Positions 56,943-64,000 of a DNA stretch of 64,000 nt are shown one piece after another (positions within the stretch are counted from its first letter, which is position 1; every line of letters begins with the position of its first letter). The position numbers and the translations under genes are program-made. The notes below the pieces were generated by a model. That model saw only the letters and a list, made by a program, of their open reading frames with translations. It did not search any database and was not told the origin of the DNA. Source of the stretch: JACCXG01 sp963836735 (GTDB lineage Bacteria > Acidobacteriota > Vicinamibacteria > Vicinamibacterales > 2-12-FULL-66-21); assembly GCA_963836735.1 (NCBI GenBank), contig CAWIKP010000002.1:1-64000 (forward strand), given 5' to 3'.

Positions 56943-58254
56943 CTGCATTCCGGGTCACTTCGATGGGCCGATCGGGACGTGCCCCTATCCAGAGCAGCGC
57001 CGCACCGGCATTGAGCGTTGCGCCGACGACAAAGAACGGCGACGGCGAGCCGGTCCAGATCAACAGATAGGGAAACGCGAGGCTGGTGACGAACGAACCG
57101 ATGTTGCCGGCCATGTTCATGGTTCCCGACACCGCGCCGGCGTGACTTCGCCCGATGTCGATGCAGAACGCCCAGGACGGCGGCAGGGTCATGTCGGCGC
57201 CGAAGACTGCGAGGGTCAGGCACAGGACCTTCGGATACATGGCATCGGCCGCGAGGCTGCCGAGGAGACCCGCCGCGGCGAGCAGGAACCCGACCACCGC
57301 CGGCAGCTGCCGTGACACCCGCAGGTGTCCGCGACGATAGAGCAGGTCGACCAGCGCGCCACCGACCCAGTTGCCCACCGCCCCGCCGACGAGCGGAGCT
57401 GAGGCGAGCAGTCCGGCCTGCGTGGCCTGCAGGGAGTAGGTCCGCTGAAGGAAAGGAAACAGCCACGTCAGACAGAAGAAGAAGGTGAAATTCGAGGCAA
57501 AGTACTGCCCCATGGCGATCCACACGTTCCGAGAGCCCACGATCGTGCTGAATCGGAGTGGTGCTGCAGACGAGGCCGTCGAGGCTGCTGAGCGGTGGTT
57601 GACGATCAGCGTGCGTTCCTGGGTCGTGACCGATGAATGCTCCTCCGGGGAATCGCGGAACCACCACCACCAGATCGCCGCGTACACGAACCCGAGCCCG
57701 CCAAGGCCGAAGAACGCCACGCGCCATCCGGCAGCGCTAACCAGCCACGCGATCGCGGGAAGCGCGAATGCGGCTCCGAGCCTCGCGCCCGAAAAATTGA
57801 TCCCTTGCGCGAGACCGCGCTCGGCCACCGGGAGCCAGTTGTAGAAGGCTCTGGCGCACGTCGGATAGGCACCGGCTTCACCGGCGCCGAACAGGAAGCG
57901 GTAGACAAGGAGCGTGAGAAACCCGCGCGCCACGCCGGTCAGCGCCGTGAACACCGACCACAGCGTCACGACGGCCGTCAGGGCGAGGCGGGCGCCAAAC
58001 CGGTCCGCGATGAGTCCACCCGGGGTCTGAAACAGCGCGTACCCCAGCGCGAACGCCGACAGCACCCAGCCGAACTGCGTGTCGCTCAGTCCGAGCTCGG
58101 ACGTAATCGGACCCCGAGCGGTGGAGATCGCCACCCGGTCGACGTACAGGAGCATCGACAGCGCAAACGTCAGCCCGATGAGGCGATACCGTACGGGCCA
58201 GAGCCCGGGCGATCGTGCGATGGACGCCGGTGCGACCGGCGACGTCGTGCTCAC
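56914..58254 (-). CDS. MFS transporter (anion:cation symporter type)
   Basis: A twelve-helix major-facilitator protein of about 445 residues. The likely start is GTG 58254 (VSTTSPVAPASIARSPGLWP). It contains 'LSMLLYVDRVAISTARGPIT' with 'ELGLSDTQFGWVLSAFALGY', 'GGLIADRFGARLALTAVVTL' (motif A), 'RFLFGAGEAGAYPTCARAFY' with 'NWLPVAERGLAQGINFSGAR', all typical of the ACS family that takes up hexuronates, galactonate or similar organic anions. The last eleven residues (NAGSGLQTRPT) are encoded by the REP-like palindrome, so the original C-terminus was probably 'PIEVTR...'. Intact. It fits transport of the sugar acids handled by the neighbours. Confidence 0.87.
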   Translation of the reverse strand: MSTTSPVAPASIARSPGLWPVRYRLIGLTFALSMLLYVDRVAISTARGPITSELGLSDTQFGWVLSAFALGYALFQTPGGLIADRFGARLALTAVVTLWSVFTALTGVARGFLTLLVYRFLFGAGEAGAYPTCARAFYNWLPVAERGLAQGINFSGARLGAAFALPAIAWLVSAAGWRVAFFGLGGLGFVYAAIWWWWFRDSPEEHSSVTTQERTLIVNHRSAASTASSAAPLRFSTIVGSRNVWIAMGQYFASNFTFFFCLTWLFPFLQRTYSLQATQAGLLASAPLVGGAVGNWVGGALVDLLYRRGHLRVSRQLPAVVGFLLAAAGLLGSLAADAMYPKVLCLTLAVFGADMTLPPSWAFCIDIGRSHAGAVSGTMNMAGNIGSFVTSLAFPYLLIWTGSPSPFFVVGATLNAGAALLWIGARPDRPIEVTRNAGSGLQTRPT

Positions 58255-58366
58255 GGACGTGCATGCGCGTTCCCTATACAACTGCGACTGGTCGCCACAC
58301 AATTTCGCGTAGCTTCCGCCTTCAGGCGGAAGTCCGAAGCACGGTCTCAATACCTGATCTCGACGC

Positions 58367-59812
58367 TCACATTTTGCGATACACGTAAACCGCGTCGCCC
58401 CGCTCATGGGATCCGGTCGCGGAGTGGACCCGGTCGAGGACGACCGACATGATGAGCACCGGCGACAGACCCCACGTCGTTGGCAGCGGGACCGGCTGGT
58501 TCGTCAGCAGCAGTCCGCCCGTGCGAAGCATGCCGGCCATGTTGCTGACCGCGAGCGCCTGTTCGAACGGCTCGTAGTACACGAGGACGTTGGTCGCCAC
58601 GACCAGGTCGAACCGGCTGGTGTCGTCTGCCATCGAGACCCGCTCGAACACGATGTTCAGAGCGGCGCCTTCGACCGCGAGGACGGTTTCCGGGCGAACG
58701 TCAATCGCGCGCGCCTGCGCGTCCTGGATCTGCGCGGGCACCGCGACGGGAACGGGTGTACCGAGGCGATCGCCGGCACGGCGCCAGTACGCGACGAATT
58801 CCGGATCGACGTCCAGGCCCGGGCGGTTGCGCTCGAGCACCAGGTTCCACCGGTAAGCCGTTCCCTGCCCGGCGCGCTGCCGCGCAGCGCGCAGATGGTC
58901 GAGGACACGAGTGCTGATGTCGAGAGCCGTGACGGCCGGGCGGTCGGCGAGCCCGCTGCGCAGCAGCGAATCGACCAGTGCGAACGGCTGGATCATCTGG
59001 ACGGGATAGAAATCGTGTCCCTGGGCCTTGTCGACGAAATCGAGTCCGGGCCCCACGACGGCGACGCGTTCAACGCGGCCGGTGAGTGCGCGGCGCTCCT
59101 GCACGGCTGCGAGGGCCTGCTCGAGGACGAAGTCGACGCGGAGCGACGAGTCCGTCGAGAGACCGCGGTCCCGGTAGAGCGTGGCGCCGGCGGCGCGACG
59201 CTCGGACTCGCTCCCGGCCGTCGCCGCGCGCCTGGCATATTGCTCGTTTTCCGCGAGCACCCGCGAGCGGAGCGCCAGCAGATACGCCCGGGTCGCGTCA
59301 CGCGAGGACGGTTGGACCGCGATTCCGTGCCGCTCGATCACCTGGCGCGCGAATGCGAGCCGTTCGTCGCCCGCCGGTGACTCGACGGCCTTGACGAGGT
59401 CCAGCAGTCGTCCGTCCATCACCTCAGCGAGCTGCATCTCCGTGCGCGAGGCGGCAATCGCGTCAAGCGTGGCGCGAGCGCGGCTGGTGAAGGTCGTGCC
59501 GTAGAGCATCAGGTTCACGACCGAATCCTCGTCACCTTTGACGATCCGGGCGCGGATGCCAGCGTCGCGCTGCTCCATCCAGGAAGCCCACGACGGCTCG
59601 AGTTCCGGCGGACGGCGACGAAGCTCCGCGGGAACGCTCTCGCCAAGCGCGGCGAGCACTGGCCGCGCTTCGGCGAAGGTCATGCGGCGAATCGCGGGCC
59701 GGGAGGAAGCCGTCGAGTCGCGCTGCACACCCCACGCGGCAACCGCTGCCAGAAACAGCAGCACGATGCGCGCGTTGTGACGGCGTCGATCAGCGTTGAA
59801 TGCTGAACGCAT
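58367..59812 (-). CDS. Exported or anchored SAM-dependent methyltransferase-like protein
   Basis: Intact, 481 residues. ATG 59812 starts MRSAFNADRRRHNARIVLLF with a hydrophobic N-terminal helix (signal or anchor). The first half is helical with no recognised domain. From about residue 265 it has a CheR-like SAM fold: 'VERVAVVGPGLDFVDKAQGH', 'VTALDISTRVLDHLRAARQR' and 'FDLVVATNVLVYYEPFEQAL' with 'AGMLRTGGLLLTNQPVPLPT'. A methyltransferase outside the cytoplasm would lack SAM, so the helix may be an anchor facing inward. It overlaps the PQQ dehydrogenase stop by 23 bases, so it is in the same operon. Confidence 0.72.
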   Translation of the reverse strand: MRSAFNADRRRHNARIVLLFLAAVAAWGVQRDSTASSRPAIRRMTFAEARPVLAALGESVPAELRRRPPELEPSWASWMEQRDAGIRARIVKGDEDSVVNLMLYGTTFTSRARATLDAIAASRTEMQLAEVMDGRLLDLVKAVESPAGDERLAFARQVIERHGIAVQPSSRDATRAYLLALRSRVLAENEQYARRAATAGSESERRAAGATLYRDRGLSTDSSLRVDFVLEQALAAVQERRALTGRVERVAVVGPGLDFVDKAQGHDFYPVQMIQPFALVDSLLRSGLADRPAVTALDISTRVLDHLRAARQRAGQGTAYRWNLVLERNRPGLDVDPEFVAYWRRAGDRLGTPVPVAVPAQIQDAQARAIDVRPETVLAVEGAALNIVFERVSMADDTSRFDLVVATNVLVYYEPFEQALAVSNMAGMLRTGGLLLTNQPVPLPTTWGLSPVLIMSVVLDRVHSATGSHERGDAVYVYRKM

Positions 59813-61458
59813 AGAGCGTGTCGCCGGCGCCGACCAACAGATACTGCACGCCGTCCAGCATGTAGGTGATCGGCGTGTTGCTCATCTGCTGGATCAATCC
59901 CGAGTGCCACAGGATCTTTCCGGTGCTGGCATCCATCGCCATCACGTGGCCGGACGATCCGCCGGCGAACAGCAGGCCCCCGGCCGTCGTCAGCAGGCCG
60001 CCGAAAGCCTCGGGCCGCGGTGCCGTGCCGTCTGACGCAGGGTACTTGTGCATCCATCGCTCTTTGCCCGTCAGCGGATCGATGGCGCGAAGCGCCGCGC
60101 CGTGGCCGCCGACCGCCTGCTCGACTCCGCCACCGTAGCCGTTCGGAACCGTATCCGGGCCGATGATCCGGTAATGGACGACGTAACCCTCGACGGTGTT
60201 GACGTACAGGAGTCCCGTCTGCGGACTGTAGGACGGCGGGGCCCAGTTCGTGGCGCCGCCATTGTGAGGCGACACGAGCGCGCCGCCGATTTGCGGCTCC
60301 TTCTTCGGAGTCTGGAATGGGTTCGCCGGTCGGCTTGAAGCCCAGGGACCAGTTCGCTGACGGCAAGTAACTGGGTCGACAACACCTTCTCGCCGGTCAC
60401 GCGATCCAGCAGGAAGAACATGCCGTTTCGGCTCGCCTGCGCGAGCAGCTTGCGACGCTGCCCGTTGACCACGGCATCGATGAGCACCGGCGTTTGGGTC
60501 GCGTCCCAGTCGTGCGTGTCGTGAGGCGACACCTGGAAGAACCACGCCATCTTCCCCGTGTCGGGATTCAACGCCACGATGGAGCAGGTCCAGAGGTTGT
60601 CGCCCGGCCTGCTGTCGCCAATGAGCACGGGCTGGGGATTGCCGGTGCCGACGTAGATGAGATTGAGCTCCGGATCGTAGGTGGCCGGCTGCCACGGCGC
60701 GGCCCCGCCGCGTTCAGCCGCAAAGGCGTTCGGCCAGCTTTCGATTCCCGGCTCTCCCGCGCGCGGCGTGGCATACCACTTCCACTGCAGCGCGCCGGTT
60801 TCGGGATCCCTCGATTCGAGCCACCCCGGCACATCGGTGTAGTCGCCCCCGGCCGGCGTCAGCACGCGATTGCCAAGGACCGTCGGCGCGGTCGTCGCAT
60901 AGAGGTCGCCTCGATAGTCCGCCTTCTGCTGGTTCCAGCGTTCCTTGCCGGTCGCCGCGTCGAGGGACACCAGGTGCTGATCCGGCGTATCGAGGAACAG
61001 GTAATTTCCCCACATGCCGAGACCGCGGTTGCCGATCGTCGACCCGCCCAGGCTCTTCCAGTAGTAGTGCCACACCTGCCGCCCCGTCCTCGCGTCGAGT
61101 GCGTACGCGTTGTTGGGCGTGGCCAGATAGAGCATGCCGTTGTGGAGCAACGGCGTGGCCTTGATGTTCGCGTTGAGCACCGCACCCGGTGCGGGCTCCG
61201 GCCCCTTTCCGCCGATGATGGCGCCCTGCAGCGACGTGTTCAGCCGGCTCGTCCATGCGAGCGAGAGGCCCTTCACGTTGCTCTTGTTGATTTGATCCAG
61301 CGTGCTGTAATGACGGCCCGAGTAGTCGCCGTGGAACGTCGGCCAGGAGTCGGGCGAGGGCTTGAGGATCTGCGCAGGCGTGAGCCCCGGTCCTGACGGG
61401 CCACCACGGTGGCGGTCAGCGCGGCAGCGACGACCAGTGCAAGCAATGGGCGCGTCAT
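59790..61458 (-). CDS. PQQ-binding quinoprotein dehydrogenase, frameshifted
   Basis: A periplasmic eight-bladed beta-propeller dehydrogenase of about 550 residues. ATG 61458 overlaps the cytochrome stop (ATGA), with signal peptide MTRPLLALVVAAALTATVVA. Blades show the tryptophan-docking pattern: 'GKERWNQQKADYRGDLYATT', 'NAYALDARTGRQVWHYYWKS', 'TWTCSIVALNPDTGKMAWFF' (first residues inferred) and 'VSPHDTHDWDATQTPVLIDA' (HDTHDWD). After indels near 61390, 60365 and 60320 comes 'GLLYVNTVEGYVVHYRIIGP', ending AFSIQR at 59790. It oxidises alcohols or sugars and would pass electrons to the cytochrome c encoded just upstream. Confidence 0.87.
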
Positions 61459-62336
61459 TTGAGTGTCCACAGGTAAGCGGTCAGATCCTGCATGTCCTTG
61501 TCGCGGAACGTGCGCAGCATGTCGAAATGCGCCTGGAGCGGATCCGAGACGACGACCTTCGGGACATCGCCTTCCCGCTTGATCGTCCGTCGCGTGCCAG
61601 ACGTTTCAATCAGCGTGACGGCGAACTCCGAGATGTAGTCGAGCGTGCCCGAGAACGTCTGTCCATTCGCGAGCGTGACCGTCACGGTGCGGGCGGCGCG
61701 CGGGGACACGACCGCGGCCTGACCGCGACCGCCGCCGCCTGGCCGCGGGTTCACCAGTCGTCCCTGGAGTGTCGGCGGATCGTATTTCGCGCCGATCCCG
61801 GCGAGGTCCCCTGAGATCGAATGACAGGTGGTGCAGCGGCCGGGGCCGTTGAAGTACGCCGCTCCTGCCTTGGCATCCCCCACCAGCGACGCCATCGTGT
61901 CGGTCGCGGCGCGGCTCCTCGCGGCTTCGAGCCGCTCGTGCAGGAACTCCGCGATGTCGGTGATCTGCTGATCGGTCAGGTTCGGGAATGCCGGCATCCC
62001 GCGTTCCGGACGTCCGGCGCGCAGGAAGCCGGCCAGTTCCTTGCCCCCGGTATCGGCGAGGACGACCAGCGACCTCGCCAGGTCGGGGCCGCCGGCACGC
62101 CCTCGCGCGTCGGGGCCATGGCAGAAGCCGCACTGCGGCTCGAACACCGGTTTCGCGCGCGCGATCGCCGCCTCGTCGAACCCCCGGCCGCGGCCGCGCC
62201 CTGCCGCAGGCGGAGCGCCGCCGCCGCGTCCGCGTCCGCCGCCGGGACCCTGCGCTGGTGCAGGCTCCTGCGCCACAATCATCGCGCCCAGGATGGCGAC
62301 GCCACTCAACGAAAGCGCCAGCGATGCACGAAGCAC
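61455..62336 (-). CDS. Exported di-haem cytochrome c
   Basis: Intact, 293 residues. Signal peptide MLRASLALSLSGVAILGAMI, then a Gly-Arg-Pro-rich linker (about 30 residues). The first haem site is 'AKPVFEPQCGFCHGPDARGR' with Met 'PERGMPAFPNLTDQQITDIA'. The second is 'FNGPGRCTTCHSISGDLAGI', and the C-terminal 80 residues ('TVTVTLANGQTFSGTLDYIS', 'LRTFRDKDMQDLTAYLWTLK') follow. It is the probable electron acceptor of the PQQ dehydrogenase, whose ATG overlaps its stop. Confidence 0.92.
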   Translation of the reverse strand: MLRASLALSLSGVAILGAMIVAQEPAPAQGPGGGRGRGGGAPPAAGRGRGRGFDEAAIARAKPVFEPQCGFCHGPDARGRAGGPDLARSLVVLADTGGKELAGFLRAGRPERGMPAFPNLTDQQITDIAEFLHERLEAARSRAATDTMASLVGDAKAGAAYFNGPGRCTTCHSISGDLAGIGAKYDPPTLQGRLVNPRPGGGGRGQAAVVSPRAARTVTVTLANGQTFSGTLDYISEFAVTLIETSGTRRTIKREGDVPKVVVSDPLQAHFDMLRTFRDKDMQDLTAYLWTLK

Positions 62337-62364
62337 GAGGTCTCCTCTGAAAGAGTGTCCGCGC

Positions 62365-64000
62365 TCAGAACGAATACTTCAGTGACAGCTCGATCTGCCG
62401 CGCTTCGTCGGTCGGAAGCGCGAGCCGCCCGAAGTCCGAGTTGATCTGTCTGCCCTGTGGATCGAACTGAGCGGTCGTGTTGGTCGTCGTGGTGGCCGTG
62501 TTGAGGGTCCGCATGCTGACGCCGAGCGCGTTGTAGGCGTCGGCCCTGAACTGGAGCCGGTGACCGTGGTGCAGCACGAAGCTCTTCGACATCGACAGGT
62601 CCAGATTGTAATTGCCCGGCTGCCGGATGTTGTTGACCGGGGAGTCGCCATAGCTGCCGACCGGCGTGCGGATGAAACAGCTGGTGTCGAACCACCGGTC
62701 CTCGCTGCGTTCTCCGCGTGACAGGATCGGATCGCATCCGGCGACCATCGACACCCGGACCGGATCGCCGCCGCCCATGGTGTCGGTTCCGCCGGCGTCG
62801 GTCGTCGTGTAGGTGACCGTCGATGGCGTGCCGCTCCGCCAGAAGCCGACGCCGGCGAGCTGCCAGCCGTCGAGCAGCGCGCGGCCCGACCGCGCTGTTC
62901 CAGAGCGCGCTGCCGTTCGGCATGTTCCACGATCCCTGGTACGAGAGGATGTGCCGCCGGTCGTTGTTGTCGTAGGCATAGAGGCGCTCGCGCGGATCGA
63001 GATAGACCGTGAGCGCGTTGATCATGCTCTTCGTCTTCGAGAGCGTGTACGCGGTGCCGAACGCCAGGCCGCCGCTGAGGCGATGGTTCGCGGTCACCTG
63101 CAGAGAGTCGTAGTCGGTGACCCCTTCCCTGGTCCGCTCGGTCATGGTCGTGAACTGAGGGATGGGCCGCAGGAAGGCATCGGGCAGCGAGGCGCCGGTC
63201 GCACTGGTCGGATCGACGTTCTTCGGATCGAAGCGCGCGCCCTCGGGCACCAGGTTCTGATCCCGCGTGGTCACGAGGCCCCGCTGGCGATTGGCGACGT
63301 ACGCCGCGGTGACGACGGTATTGAACCCGACGTTCTGTTGAACTTCGATCGAAAAGTTGTGGGTCATGCGGGTACGGCCGCCGGTCTGTGTCCATCCGGT
63401 GACCGGCGACGGCGAGAACACCGATGGCACACTGGCGAGATCCGAGAGCGATCCATAGAACAGCGTCGGCTGGAGCCTGACCGGCACCGACGACGGGAAC
63501 GTGCCGGCAAAATTGCCGGACGCGTCGAAGAGCTGCTCGGTGATGCCATAGCCGCCGCGGATCGCCGTCTGGCGGCGGCCGGTCGGATCCCACGAAAACC
63601 CCAGCCGAGGCTGCGCGCGAAGCCCGGGATTGGGCTGAAAGGTGCCGTTTTCGGAGCGCGGGTCGTTATCGAGCACCAGGCCGTTGTAGAAGTCGCCGCT
63701 GTTCGGCACGAGCTGTCCGATCAGCGCGACGGAATTCGGCAGCACGACTCCGGTGATCGGATTCTTCGCCAGGCGCGCCGTGGCGGCGCACGTGGTGGCC
63801 GGCGCGGGGCACACGCGGGCACGTACAGGACGGGATTGCGCGCGGGATCGTAGGCCCCCGCGAGCCATCCCGCCGCGCGCTCGCCGGGCGGCGGGTTGTA
63901 GCCCTTCCACCCGTCCTCGCGCAGGTGCCACGGCGTGCCCGACGCGAAGCGCACGCCGAGCTCCAGCGTCAGGTTGCGATCGGACCTTCCACGAATCCTG
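62365..64000 (-). CDS. TonB-dependent receptor, Oar-like (C-terminal part, frameshifted)
   Basis: The gene enters from beyond the window. Visible parts are outer-membrane beta-barrel strands: 'GWKGYNPPPGERAAGWLAGA', 'NGLVLDNDPRSENGTFQPNP', 'GLRAQPRLGFSWDPTGRRQT', 'MTHNFSIEVQQNVGFNTVVT', 'YDSLQVTANHRLSGGLAFGT' and 'AYTLSKTKSMINALTVYLDP', then in another frame 'LDGWQLAGVGFWRSGTPSTV', 'NYNLDLSMSKSFVLHHGHRL' and the C-terminal 'ARQIELSLKYSF' with terminal Phe at 62365. Indels near 63820 and 62885 (and perhaps 63930) break it. The pattern is that of the CarboxypepD-reg-like/Oar receptors that import oligosaccharides. It probably starts the catabolic cluster. Confidence 0.85.

Overview
The window is GC-rich bacterial chromosome. 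It has no rRNA, tRNA, CRISPR array, integrase or transposase that I can recognise. Long Pkn-type Ser/Thr kinases with TolB/WD40 or membrane sensor parts, an Oar-like TonB-dependent receptor, PQQ and cytochrome c pairs, Gfo/Idh and DUF5060 sugar proteins and dispersed short palindromes suggest Acidobacteriota, perhaps Vicinamibacteria. This is inference from gene content, not phylogeny.

Region 1 (1-40 kb) is a dense stress, anoxia and dormancy island. It holds Hsp20, a lone GroEL, BON proteins, seven universal stress protein (USP) loci, CBS-pair proteins, two zinc alcohol dehydrogenases, a phosphoribosyltransferase / erythromycin-esterase / dienelactone-hydrolase / DUF5335 operon, PEP synthase, 6-phosphofructokinase with a dodecin remnant, a SpoIIE-type phosphatase, a calcium-type P-ATPase, a pyruvate-formate-lyase-activase-like radical SAM protein, a cupredoxin and DUF3365 haem protein. 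A FixL-type haem-PAS histidine kinase is divergent from a receiver-only response regulator. Many intergenic gaps carry the same two-part architecture: a pair of approximate dyads (TGCGG-N6-CCGCA, AT-rich centre) about 20 bp apart, and nearer the gene a sigma-54 type -24/-12 element (GGCAC-N5-TTGC type). This looks like one enhancer-activated sigma-54 regulon whose gene content parallels the mycobacterial DosR dormancy regulon but with different regulatory hardware.

Region 2 (40-49 kb): a TolB-repeat Ser/Thr kinase, then an intact nitric oxide reductase operon (small membrane ORF, norC with two haem sites, norB, norQ, norD), preceded by operator-like sites, and a SRPBCC-like hypothetical gene with the same operator type.

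Region 3 (49-64 kb): a zinc-ribbon Ser/Thr kinase, then a long minus-strand catabolic cluster: TonB-dependent receptor, di-haem cytochrome c, PQQ dehydrogenase, methyltransferase, MFS transporter, DUF5060 glycosidase-like protein, Gfo/Idh/MocA dehydrogenase, secreted glycosidase-like protein and a monooxygenase-fold protein.

A caution for every reader: conserved genes are broken by dozens of single-base frameshifts, often with the right continuation in the next frame. This looks more like consensus indel error than decay. Coordinates of broken genes are given for the whole reconstructed gene.
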